Origin: DAONDZ01 sp964517555
Lineage (GTDB): Bacteria > Patescibacteriota > Patescibacteriia > Patescibacteriales > UBA12465
Length of the DNA: 12,872 bases
Assembly (NCBI GenBank): GCA_964517555.1
Contig: CAZFEF010000020.1
Location: 1 to 12,872, forward strand
Direction: 5' to 3'
Each line of letters begins with the position of its first letter. Position 1 is the first letter of the stretch. A program made the translations under genes and the position numbers. Below the pieces are notes generated by a model. The model was not told where the DNA came from and did not search any database. It saw only the letters and a list, made by a program, of their open reading frames with translations. Shown here piece by piece: positions 1-6,996 of this stretch.

Positions 1-51
1 CTAACGCCCAATGAGGCCCTCAAATTAGGAGTGCAAAATGTCCGTGCATAA
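1..51 (+). CDS. possible 3' end of an unidentified plus-strand gene (partial)
   Basis: The first reading frame is open from the window edge for 16 codons and ends at a TAA. The peptide (LTPNEALKLGVQNVRA) has a protein-like composition, and the other two plus frames stop almost at once. If real, this is the tail of a gene that converges on the ricT-like gene. I do not recognise the family, and 16 codons is too short to exclude chance. Bases 52-87 hold nothing I can name; they are A-rich and show no strong terminator hairpin. Confidence 0.3.
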   Translation, partial: LTPNEALKLGVQNVRA

Positions 52-87
52 AACAAAAAATACAATGGATTTAATAATAGGTCAGGA

Positions 88-897
88 TTATTTTTTCTTG
101 TTATGCCGATTCAAATCCACTTCAATTACCGAAAAACTACCATCCTTATCATCCTGAAATTTAACATCAACTGATTGCTTGAGTACATGATGACCGATAA
201 CTTCCCCGCGCTTGCCATCAACATTGACTTTAGCCCCTAAAGCCGGCATCTTCTTGGCTAGCTCTCGATAGCCATCATATTCATAGGCCAGGCAACACAT
301 CAGGCGACCACACATACCGGAAATCCGATCACTGCCCCGATGAACTACCTGTTGGGTTTCGGCCATCTCCGAGGTAACTGACGAGAAGTCTTTGATAAAC
401 CCCCGGCAACAGAGATTTTGGCCACAATGACCACAATCACCGTTGACCCTGGCCTCATCACGAGCGCCAATCTGGGTTAAGCGGATACCGGTGTTAAAAT
501 GAATGGTTAGATCTTTAACTAATTGCCGAAAATCTACCCGACCATCAGCGGCAAAAGCAAAATTGATTCGAGAACCACCCAAAGAAAAGCGTACATCCAC
601 TAATTTCATCGGCAGTTCATAGCGATCGATCAGGGATTGGCAAAGGTTCAAAGCTTCTTGTTTCTTGTCGGCTCCCACTACTTGAGCTAAATCATTTTCA
701 TTAGCCAGGCGCAAAACCGGCTTAATTTCTTCTTCGTTTTCTAATTTATCAGAATCAATAAAATTAGCCACATTAGCCAAATCAGTCCCCAAATCGGTCT
801 CCACCACTACTACATCGCCCAGCTTCAAATCTAGGCCTTCATAGCTGAAGTGATATTTTTTATCCCAGGGGGCAAATTGGATTTGAACTAATTTCAT
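88..897 (-). CDS. ricT: PSP1 / RicT (YaaT)-like iron-sulfur protein
   Basis: This 269-residue protein matches the PSP1 C-terminal domain family. Seven cysteines fall in two clusters: C155, C158, C163, C164 (DCGHCGQNLCC) and C196, C201, C202 (MCGRLMCC). These are the hallmark of RicT/YaaT. In Bacillus subtilis, RicT joins RicA and RicF in an Fe-S complex that acts with RNase Y on mRNA maturation and affects sporulation and competence. No RicA or RicF partner is visible here, so the protein may act alone or with other partners. It is the last gene of the rpsB-tsf unit, 7 bases after the tsf stop, and has no Shine-Dalgarno site, which suggests coupled translation. The family call is firm; the exact role in this organism is inferred. 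The basic tail (NRHNKKK) ends the protein. Confidence 0.85.
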   Translation of the reverse strand: MKLVQIQFAPWDKKYHFSYEGLDLKLGDVVVVETDLGTDLANVANFIDSDKLENEEEIKPVLRLANENDLAQVVGADKKQEALNLCQSLIDRYELPMKLVDVRFSLGGSRINFAFAADGRVDFRQLVKDLTIHFNTGIRLTQIGARDEARVNGDCGHCGQNLCCRGFIKDFSSVTSEMAETQQVVHRGSDRISGMCGRLMCCLAYEYDGYRELAKKMPALGAKVNVDGKRGEVIGHHVLKQSVDVKFQDDKDGSFSVIEVDLNRHNKKK

Positions 898-904
898 AGT
901 TTAA

Positions 905-1705
905 TTAGAGGCTATAACGAATATACTTATCAATTTTAGTGTTGCCTAAAACTTTTTCCACGCTGAGCTTGTCATCTTTGATATATTCCTGCTTTAATAG
1001 GCAGATTTCGGAATAGAACTTAGCCAGCTTACCTTCGCTGATCTTGTCAATCATGTTCTCTGGCTTGCCTTCTTTTAATAGCTGTTCTCGGTAAATCTCT
1101 TTTTCTTTGGCCACTTCTTCGGTCGGAACTTCTTCCGGAGACAAATAACGAGGGTTGGCGGCCGCAATCTGCATAGCGATATCAGTAGCCAAATCAACTT
1201 TGCCAGCTTCGTTTAAAGCTACTAAAACTCCAATCTTTCCGCCTAAATGAGAATAAGCAGAAACGGTAGCGCCTTTAATAACAGCAAAGTCTTTTATACC
1301 TAGCTTCTCGCCGATGGTTCCGCTTAAACTATCCAATTCTTCCTGGACAGTGCCAGTAGCTAGCGGTGCGGCTAAAAGTGCCGCTAAATCAGCTGGCTTG
1401 GTTTCTTTAATAACATTCAAAACTGACTCGGCTAAAGCTTGAAATTTTTCATTGCGAGCGACAAAATCAGTTTCAGCGTTAACCTCGACGACATAACCTT
1501 CAGTGTTATCGGCGTTAACTGCTAATTTAATAATACCTTCCCTGGCTTCTCGATCGGTTCTTTTGGCCGCTCGAGCAATACCTTTCTTGCGCAATATTTC
1601 CACGGCGGCGTTCATGTCACCATTGGCTTCGGTCAAAGCTTTTTGGCAATCAACCATGCCGGCACCAGTTTTCTCACGCAATTCTTTTATTTGTTGCATG
1701 TCCAT
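905..1705 (-). CDS. tsf: translation elongation factor Ts
   Basis: EF-Ts is the nucleotide exchange factor that regenerates EF-Tu-GTP. The N-terminal UBA-like domain is clear (residues 3-42, with LREKTGAGMVDCQKAL). It is followed by the EF-Tu contact motif TDFVARN at 79-85, where the Asp-Phe pair inserts near the Mg site of EF-Tu. At 266 residues it is shorter than the E. coli protein (about 283), mostly through a compact C-terminal part. It lies 25 bases after rpsB in the classic rpsB-tsf order. Two ATGs (1705 and 1699) could start it. Neither has a Shine-Dalgarno site, and the longer form is reported by convention. The family call is secure. Confidence 0.96.
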   Translation of the reverse strand: MDMQQIKELREKTGAGMVDCQKALTEANGDMNAAVEILRKKGIARAAKRTDREAREGIIKLAVNADNTEGYVVEVNAETDFVARNEKFQALAESVLNVIKETKPADLAALLAAPLATGTVQEELDSLSGTIGEKLGIKDFAVIKGATVSAYSHLGGKIGVLVALNEAGKVDLATDIAMQIAAANPRYLSPEEVPTEEVAKEKEIYREQLLKEGKPENMIDKISEGKLAKFYSEICLLKQEYIKDDKLSVEKVLGNTKIDKYIRYSL

Positions 1706-1730
1706 ATTATTGAGATTAAATAGATAGTTA

Positions 1731-2447
1731 TTATTTCTTGGCTTTCTCGGCCTCAGCTCGAGCGTTAAGCACGGTTTCTTTGACGGCGGCCATAATCAAT
1801 TTGACGGTCTTAGAAGAATCGTCGTTGGCCGGAATCGGATAAGTCACTAGATCCGGATTAACATTAGTGTCACAAATGGCGATGATCGGAATATTTTTGG
1901 CCCGAGCTTCAGCTATAGCTGTCGCCTCCTCCTTAATATCCCAAACAAAGAGAGCGTCGGGCAATTTGTTCAGAGTCACTAAACCACCCAAGCGGGCTTC
2001 TAGCTTCTTGATTTCCCGATCAAAATTCAATTGTTCTTTCTTAGTATATTTATCCAGCTTGCCAGTTTCTTTTTGGGAAACCAAGTCTAGATATTTCTTA
2101 ATAGATTTTTTGATAACTGCAAAATTGGTAATGAATCCTCCGAGCCATTTTCCAGAAACATACGGCATGGCAATTTCCATGGCAGTTTCCTCAAAAACTT
2201 TCTTGGCTTGATTCTTGGTACCGACAAAAAGGATACTTTTCTCCTCTTTGACCAGCTTGGCGATATAATCCAAGGCTTGATCCAATTTTTCACTGGTGTG
2301 ATTTAAGTCAATCACATAAAGACCTTTTTTAGCCCCAAAAATGAAAGGTTTCATTTTAGGGTGCCAGCGATTGGTTCGATGACCGAAATGCGCCCCGGCC
2401 TTAAACAATTCTTCCACATTTACTTTTGACATAGTTTTTCTTTTCAC
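1731..2447 (-). CDS. rpsB: 30S ribosomal protein S2
   Basis: S2 is a small-subunit ribosomal protein that joins late in 30S assembly. The N-terminal signature (LFKAGAHFGHRTNRWHPKMKPFIFG region) and the typical S2 body through NPDLVTYPIPANDDS are intact, with length normal for the family (238 aa). The usual start would be the ATG at 2432 (MSKVNVEEL). However, the only good Shine-Dalgarno site, GGAAGG, lies 5-6 bases before the GTG at 2447, which would add MKRKT. The site is about 20 bases from the ATG, too far to serve it well. I give the GTG start but consider both possible. The gene leads the rpsB-tsf-ricT unit and has a structured leader (see 2448-2546). Confidence 0.96.
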   Translation of the reverse strand: MKRKTMSKVNVEELFKAGAHFGHRTNRWHPKMKPFIFGAKKGLYVIDLNHTSEKLDQALDYIAKLVKEEKSILFVGTKNQAKKVFEETAMEIAMPYVSGKWLGGFITNFAVIKKSIKKYLDLVSQKETGKLDKYTKKEQLNFDREIKKLEARLGGLVTLNKLPDALFVWDIKEEATAIAEARAKNIPIIAICDTNVNPDLVTYPIPANDDSSKTVKLIMAAVKETVLNARAEAEKAKK

Positions 2448-2546
2448 GCCTATCCTTCCAATTTAAGCCACAAAGAGCCTAAATCAAGAAAAATGAAGGA
2501 TATGTTGTGTAATTAGATTATAAATAGAGGCTTAAAATGCCTCTAA
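2448..2546 (-). promoter_or_regulatory. structured rpsB mRNA leader that can sequester the Shine-Dalgarno site
   Basis: From the predicted transcription start near 2546, the leader is about 100 nt. It begins with the hairpin at 2525-2545 (7-bp stem, 7-nt loop). Further on, TATCCTTC (2495-2502) is a perfect 8-base complement of GAAGGATA (2451-2458), which contains the rpsB Shine-Dalgarno site. Inside that stem, 2476-2484 pairs with 2461-2469 over 9 pairs (two G-U), closing a 6-nt loop. The result is a stacked hairpin directly masking the ribosome binding site of the GTG start. S2 is known to repress its own operon through the rpsB leader in E. coli. A similar control here is inference, since the structure is read by eye and not folded by computation. 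Confidence 0.5.
2518..2545 (-). terminator. weak hairpin terminator after tsaB, or 5'-end stem of the rpsB mRNA
   Basis: TAGAGGC (2539-2545 on the minus strand) pairs with GCCTCTA (2525-2531) around a 7-nt loop, followed by TTTATAA. As a terminator for the tsaB unit it is weak, because the U-run is short. It also lies at the predicted 5' end of the rpsB transcript, where it would act as a protective stem. The two roles are compatible. Confidence 0.35.
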
Positions 2547-2552
2547 AATATA

Positions 2553-2581
2553 AGAATATAGTATTTTTGAAGATGTGTCAA
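2553..2581 (-). promoter_or_regulatory. sigma-70-type promoter of rpsB-tsf-ricT
   Basis: On the minus strand a consensus -35 TTGACA (2576-2581) is followed after exactly 17 bp by TATTCT (2553-2558; 4 of 6 matches to TATAAT). The predicted start is near 2546. The promoter sits in the only sizeable gap of this region, just after the tsaB stop and before rpsB, as expected for a separate ribosomal-protein unit. Confidence 0.6.
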
Positions 2582-2588
2582 CTAAAAA

Positions 2589-2945
2589 TTAGCCGATATT
2601 AGGCTCTCGATCATATTGAGGAGCTACCACCATCAAGCCTCCTTTCCTTTTAGGTTTTTGTCGGCTAACAGCCTCAATGGGAATGCCCAAAGCATAAGCC
2701 AAGGCATTAGCGGTCAAAATACCAATACGCAACGAAGTAAAGCTACCGCCTTGATCAGCTACCCTAATCCGTTGCAAATCTTTTAGGTCTACTCCCTGAC
2801 GCTTTAGCAATTTATCCACTGCCGGTAAAAGCAGTTCGGATTGAGAACGGGGAGCGGCAAAAACTTGGCTGGCTAAAACTTTTTTTTGATCAATTAAAGC
2901 CACTTCGACTAATTCGTGATCGGCGGTGTTGATTAATAAAGTCAT
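2589..2945 (-). CDS. tsaB: short TsaB-like protein (t6A tRNA modification)
   Basis: TsaB is the non-catalytic partner that dimerises with TsaD in making N6-threonylcarbamoyladenosine at tRNA position 37. The N-terminal actin-like lobe is present: MTLLINTADHELVEVALID at the start, and the signature region at 63-75 (ADQGGSFTSLRIG), followed by TANALAYALGIP. The family motif is normally GPGSFTGLR, so GP is replaced by QG and the Gly before LR by Ser. The protein has 118 residues, about half of E. coli TsaB (231). The second lobe is absent, yet the last residues (APQYDREPNIG) resemble the very C-terminus of full-length TsaB. No frameshift is visible, and the gene ends cleanly before a promoter. 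It follows dus by 5 bases. The family is likely; whether it supports TsaD is unknown. Confidence 0.75.
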   Translation of the reverse strand: MTLLINTADHELVEVALIDQKKVLASQVFAAPRSQSELLLPAVDKLLKRQGVDLKDLQRIRVADQGGSFTSLRIGILTANALAYALGIPIEAVSRQKPKRKGGLMVVAPQYDREPNIG

Positions 2946-2950
2946 AAAGA

Positions 2951-3880
2951 TTAAGTTAAGATTTTCTTGATATCGGCCAAAGTCTCGACCCGCACTAAAC
3001 GCTCTCTTAGTTTCCCGGCTTGGGGTAAATCACGCATATACCAACAAAGCTGCTGTCGCATCTCCAAAATACCGGCCCGACCCTTTAAGCGATAAGCCGA
3101 TTCGGCGTGACTAATGGCTACTTTAAAAATCTTTCGGGGTCTGTCGGAAATAGTATCCGGCAAACCTTTAAGCGTTTTAAAAATCCAAGGCCGGCCCAGG
3201 GCGGCCCGGCCAACACCGACGCCGTGGGCCTTGGTAGTAGTTAAAACCTGTTGCATCCTTTTTAAATCATCAATACCACCGTTAGCTAAAACTACTCCGG
3301 GAAAAATCTTGGCCACTGCCTTAATCAATTTTAAATCAATCGGACCAACAAAACCCTGACTAAGAGTCCGGCCATGAATCATGACAGCGGCAACATCTAG
3401 ATCGCAAATATTTTTAACAAAATCCAAAGCCGAAACTTTTCCTGATTGAGCTCTGATTTTAACTGAAACCGGCACAGTGCTATTTTCCAAAACCGCGCTA
3501 ATAACTTCTCTTGATAATTTCAAATCAGCCATTAAAGCCGCTCCAGCCTTTTGCTTAAGCACCTTCTTGACTGGACAACCAAAATTAATATCCACGCCAT
3601 CGGGTTTTATCTTTTGGCAAATGATCTTAGTGGCTGTGGCAAAATGCTCTGGGTTAGAACCAAAAAGCTGGACAACATAGGGTCTCTCTTTTTTGTCAAA
3701 CCGAAGAAGCTCTAAAGTCTTTCGAGGGTTATAAACCAAAGCAGTGGCTGAAGCCATTTCGCTATAAACCACGCTAGCGCCATACTTTTTACATAGTTGC
3801 CTGAAAGAACTATCGGTAAAACCGGCCAAGGGAGCTAGGGCCAAAATTGGCCGAGAAAGCTTGGTCCAAAAGTTCTTCAT
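2951..3880 (-). CDS. dus: tRNA-dihydrouridine synthase (DusB-type)
   Basis: This is an FMN-dependent enzyme that reduces uridines in the tRNA D-loop. The TIM-barrel start LAPLAGFTDSSFR (residues 14-26) is typical. The catalytic Cys is C102 in NFGCPVKKV. The phosphate- and FMN-binding residues K141 (VSVKIRA), H169 and R171 (MIHGRT) are present, as is the Gly-rich FMN site (LANGGI and GVGVGRAALGRPWIF). Length 309 is normal. Family motifs place it nearest DusB, but the exact target uridine cannot be read from sequence. It starts 3 bases after cysS and ends 5 bases before tsaB, so it is part of one transcript with both. There is no Shine-Dalgarno site. Confidence 0.93.
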   Translation of the reverse strand: MKNFWTKLSRPILALAPLAGFTDSSFRQLCKKYGASVVYSEMASATALVYNPRKTLELLRFDKKERPYVVQLFGSNPEHFATATKIICQKIKPDGVDINFGCPVKKVLKQKAGAALMADLKLSREVISAVLENSTVPVSVKIRAQSGKVSALDFVKNICDLDVAAVMIHGRTLSQGFVGPIDLKLIKAVAKIFPGVVLANGGIDDLKRMQQVLTTTKAHGVGVGRAALGRPWIFKTLKGLPDTISDRPRKIFKVAISHAESAYRLKGRAGILEMRQQLCWYMRDLPQAGKLRERLVRVETLADIKKILT

Positions 3881-3883
3881 AAA

Positions 3884-5254
3884 CTATTTTTTCATTAGCA
3901 CGAAACCGCCGACATTATCTTTCATTAGATAGCCTTGATCCTCTATTTCTTGGCGCAACTTATCAGAAGTAGCATAATCTTTATCGTCTTTGGCAAGCTG
4001 TCTTTTTCTGGCTAGGGCTATTATATATTCTGGTATCTCAAATACCAAATCTAAGCCCAGCGCCTTATCAAAATCAATTATAGTAGCCAGCTTGTCACTA
4101 TTGGGCAAATCGGACTTCAACATTTCGCTAACCACCGCTAAAGCCTGGGGGGTATTGAGATCATCGTTGAGGGCCGCCTTAAACTTTTCCTGCCAAACAG
4201 CGTCAACCGTTCCGGATTCTGCTCCCAAATCTGCCGCTTGATGTCTTAAATGCCTTAAAGCATTGTCCGCCGCCTGGATGACTTCTTCGGTATATTCCGC
4301 TGGTTTGCGATAATGGACATTAAGCAGGGCTAGGCGATAAGCCAAAGGATCAAAGCCACGATTAATAACCGTGCTCTCTAAGGTTAAAAAATCTCCATCG
4401 CTTTTAGCCATTTTCTTGCCCCCGGGAATAACTAAGAAAGCGTTATGCAACCAATAATCGAAAAACTTTTTGGAAGTAGCGGCCTCACTCTGAGCAATTT
4501 CGTTGGTATGATGGACGTTTATATGGTCAATGCCGCCGCAATGAATATCTAAATGTTCGCCGAGACAAGTAAGGCTAATAGCCGAACATTCAATATGCCA
4601 ACCCGGAAAACCTATGCCCCAAGGCGAAGGCCATTCCATTTGTCGCTTCTGGCCCAAGGGAGAAAATTTCCATAAAGCAAAATCGGTCGGATTTCTTTTT
4701 TCCGGATTTTTTTCTACCCGAGCCCCCTCTTTTAATTCCTCTAAGGGCAGATGGCTCAGCTTGTTGTAGTGCTCAATCTTAGCAGTATCAAAATATAACC
4801 CATCGCTAGTTTGATAAGTGTACCCCTTTTCCTCCAACTGAGACACCAGGTTAATTTGCTCTTCGATATAATCAGTAGCCTTGGCCCAAAGATCGGGAGA
4901 AATAATATTTAGCGCAGCGATGTCTCGTTTAAAGGTTTCCGTATAAAAATCGGCTATTTCCCAAGCGGTCTTGCCTTCTCTTAGGGCCCCTAATTCGATC
5001 TTGTCGTCGCCCATATCACCGTCGCCGGTCAAATGACCGACATCAGTAATATTCATGATATGCCGGACTTGATAGCCGTTATAGGTCAGAACCCGTTTAA
5101 GAATATCCTCAAAGATATAAGCGCGAAAATTGCCCAAGTGCGCAAAGTTATAGACTGTCGGGCCGCAGGTATAGAGACCGACATAATCAGAAAAACGAGG
5201 CTGAAAATCCTCCAGGCTACGCGTAAGAGTATTAAATAGTCTGAGTTTTGTCAT
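3884..5254 (-). CDS. cysS: cysteinyl-tRNA synthetase
   Basis: This class I synthetase charges tRNA-Cys. The zinc ligands align exactly in spacing with the E. coli enzyme: C30, C223, H248 and E252. The HIGH-type motif is HLGN at 39-42 and the KMSKS loop is KMAKS at 281-285 with K284 kept. The tRNA- and substrate-binding stretch PGWHIECSAIS is intact. Length 456 is normal, and the C-terminal helical and anticodon-binding domain is complete to FVLMKK. It starts 1 base after the stop of the 332-aa unknown gene and runs into dus with a 3-base gap, so it is embedded in a long operon. It has no Shine-Dalgarno site, which suggests translational coupling. Confidence 0.97.
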   Translation of the reverse strand: MTKLRLFNTLTRSLEDFQPRFSDYVGLYTCGPTVYNFAHLGNFRAYIFEDILKRVLTYNGYQVRHIMNITDVGHLTGDGDMGDDKIELGALREGKTAWEIADFYTETFKRDIAALNIISPDLWAKATDYIEEQINLVSQLEEKGYTYQTSDGLYFDTAKIEHYNKLSHLPLEELKEGARVEKNPEKRNPTDFALWKFSPLGQKRQMEWPSPWGIGFPGWHIECSAISLTCLGEHLDIHCGGIDHINVHHTNEIAQSEAATSKKFFDYWLHNAFLVIPGGKKMAKSDGDFLTLESTVINRGFDPLAYRLALLNVHYRKPAEYTEEVIQAADNALRHLRHQAADLGAESGTVDAVWQEKFKAALNDDLNTPQALAVVSEMLKSDLPNSDKLATIIDFDKALGLDLVFEIPEYIIALARKRQLAKDDKDYATSDKLRQEIEDQGYLMKDNVGGFVLMKK

Positions 5255-5255
5255 A

Positions 5256-6254
5256 TTATTCTATACCAGCCAGTTTTTTCATCTTGGCCAGTGACTTTTT
5301 AAAATTAGCAATATTCATTTTCAGATTATTCTCTCCCATTGCCTTTTTCCAATCGCGACCGGCCTCTGTCTGTGAAAGAGAAATACCTGGTTGAGATTCT
5401 TTTAGCTCTTCCAGCTCCTTAAGCAAGCGATTACGAATCAAACGTAGTTCATTATATTCACCATCATATTCCCGATAGATATTTTTCAACTGTTGCTCCA
5501 AAGAAGAAACTAACGATTGGAATATCTTAATCTCTTGAGCTGAGACATCTTCGCCGGCTAAATTTGGCAAAACCTCCTCCAATTCTTTCTTGGAGATTGC
5601 CAAATAGAAAGCTGGGACATTTTTCAGAGTCCGTTTTTGTAGTTTGCCATCCTTAATAATGGCCCCATATTGAATCAAAGCGCCGTCATAGGAAACTATC
5701 TGGTTATAAATCTTAGAGCCCTTCTGGCGCAAAGAATCGTCCTCATCAGCACTCATCTCATCAAAACCACAAATAGGATTACCCGTCTCTTTGTCGATAA
5801 TCACCGTATCAATGCCATGATAATCATCATAACGGGAAGCACGGACAGTTACAAAACCATTGTCGGCCTTCCCCATCATCTTGTGGAATAGCAAAACCAA
5901 GACCTTTTCTGCCACTATCCCGGCCTTTTTTTCTCGTTCTCTCTCCCAAGTTTCTCGATTCTGACCTGATTGGGTGATAAAAATATCCTCCAATTTCTTG
6001 ATATACTCATCGGCTCGACGGCGATCAAAAAAATCTTCCGGATAACTGTCCATGGAGATTGAACCATCAGCGCTAACAAAGTCACCATAATGACCGTTAA
6101 TCTCTTGAGCCATAATTCCTAATTTCTCATCTAAAATATTCTGGTATTCATCAAAGCCAGAGACCTTCTCTGTCATTCCCCTTTTAGGCTTATTAAATTT
6201 CTCTAGGCTAGCTAAATCAATCTTGCCCACGACTTTAAATTCTTGCTTGGACAT
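5256..6254 (-). CDS. unknown protein, possible divergent PD-(D/E)XK-like core
   Basis: I do not recognise this 332-residue protein. It is soluble and highly charged, with no signal peptide or membrane segment. Residues 100-200 look like a compact alpha/beta core: a helix EKVLVLLFHKM with E116, then RASRYDDYHGID ending at D149, a strand TVIID, and GNPICGFDEM with D165/E166, followed by a Lys/Gln-rich helix. This order (Glu helix, Gly-x-Asp, acidic strand) is reminiscent of a PD-(D/E)XK nuclease. However, the usual Lys after the second acidic residue is missing (FDEM), so an active nuclease is doubtful. Residues about 245-290 are strongly predicted coiled coil by their heptad-like Leu/Ile/Glu/Lys pattern. 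It lies between the AlkD-like gene (4-base gap) and cysS (1-base gap), so it is co-transcribed with repair genes. Confidence 0.75.
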   Translation of the reverse strand: MSKQEFKVVGKIDLASLEKFNKPKRGMTEKVSGFDEYQNILDEKLGIMAQEINGHYGDFVSADGSISMDSYPEDFFDRRRADEYIKKLEDIFITQSGQNRETWEREREKKAGIVAEKVLVLLFHKMMGKADNGFVTVRASRYDDYHGIDTVIIDKETGNPICGFDEMSADEDDSLRQKGSKIYNQIVSYDGALIQYGAIIKDGKLQKRTLKNVPAFYLAISKKELEEVLPNLAGEDVSAQEIKIFQSLVSSLEQQLKNIYREYDGEYNELRLIRNRLLKELEELKESQPGISLSQTEAGRDWKKAMGENNLKMNIANFKKSLAKMKKLAGIE

Positions 6255-6258
6255 ATAA

Positions 6259-6996
6259 TTATTTTTTTAAATATTGTAATCTAATTTTTTCAGGGAATCT
6301 CTCAATAGCGTAGCGCAACATGGTCCGCGGTAGCTTTGATTTTCGGGGCAAGAGAAAACTTTTCAGGGCCACCAAATCAACCTTGCCGACCTCTCTGAGC
6401 ATCCAGCCCAGAGCTTTATGCATCAAATCTTCTCGATCCGTCAACAAACGATCAGCTAGGGCGAATATTTCCTTGAATCTTCCCTGCTTAATTAACGGCA
6501 GACAAGATAACACCACGACGCGTCGTTGCCAGAGATTGGTCGAAGTAACCAAGCGATCAAGTTGGTGCCGATCATGACGACTGTAATAATCGCCGATGAT
6601 TCTCGGAGCGGATAAATCAACCAAATCCCAATTGTTAATCCAGGACATATTTTGCCTATACAATTTCACAATAGCCTCCTTCTCAACCTCTGATCCTCGA
6701 CTATATTTATCCACCAATATTAATAAAGCGGTTAATCGACATTCATGAACTGGGTGCCGCAAAACTTTAATTATATCTTTCAGGTTCAAAAAACGATATC
6801 TTTTAGCTATCTCACGTTGTTGCGGTACAGTTATTCCCCAAAACTTATCACCAGCGCCATATTCTCCAGGAGCGGTCTTAAAAAAACGTTGCAATATTTT
6901 AGCTTTATCAGGGTCGGCTAAGCTCCGCAAAGCGGAAATGACCTTAGAATAGCTGGGCTTGTTGTCGGCGATTGACGCCGCTAACAGCTTGGACAT
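6259..6996 (-). CDS. AlkD-like DNA alkylation repair protein (HEAT-type glycosylase)
   Basis: AlkD enzymes are all-helical HEAT-repeat DNA glycosylases that excise bulky or cationic alkylated bases without base flipping. The start FFKTAPGEYGAGDKFWGITVP (39-58) is the family signature. W123 and D127 in INNWDLVD match the Bacillus cereus AlkD residues W109 and D113, and W198 (ALGWMLREVGK) matches W187. The Arg-Arg after LWQ (157-158) fits the conserved Arg. Length 245 is usual. The ATG at 6996 lies inside the upstream nuclease gene, a 53-base overlap. No Shine-Dalgarno site is near it and no better in-frame start exists downstream, so coupled re-initiation is likely. Function by family is well supported; substrate is not known. 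Confidence 0.88.
   Translation of the reverse strand: MSKLLAASIADNKPSYSKVISALRSLADPDKAKILQRFFKTAPGEYGAGDKFWGITVPQQREIAKRYRFLNLKDIIKVLRHPVHECRLTALLILVDKYSRGSEVEKEAIVKLYRQNMSWINNWDLVDLSAPRIIGDYYSRHDRHQLDRLVTSTNLWQRRVVVLSCLPLIKQGRFKEIFALADRLLTDREDLMHKALGWMLREVGKVDLVALKSFLLPRKSKLPRTMLRYAIERFPEKIRLQYLKK

Noticed and set aside
1503..1727. Plus-strand open frame opposite tsf (and similar frames opposite rpsB, dus, cysS, hisS)
   Set aside because: They mirror conserved minus-strand genes, have no family features or start signals, and are explained by the codon pattern of the real genes.
2516..2522. TATAAT-like box on the minus strand in the rpsB leader
   Set aside because: No -35 at the right distance and no extended TG; the TTGACA-17-TATTCT pair upstream is a better promoter, though a second start cannot be excluded.
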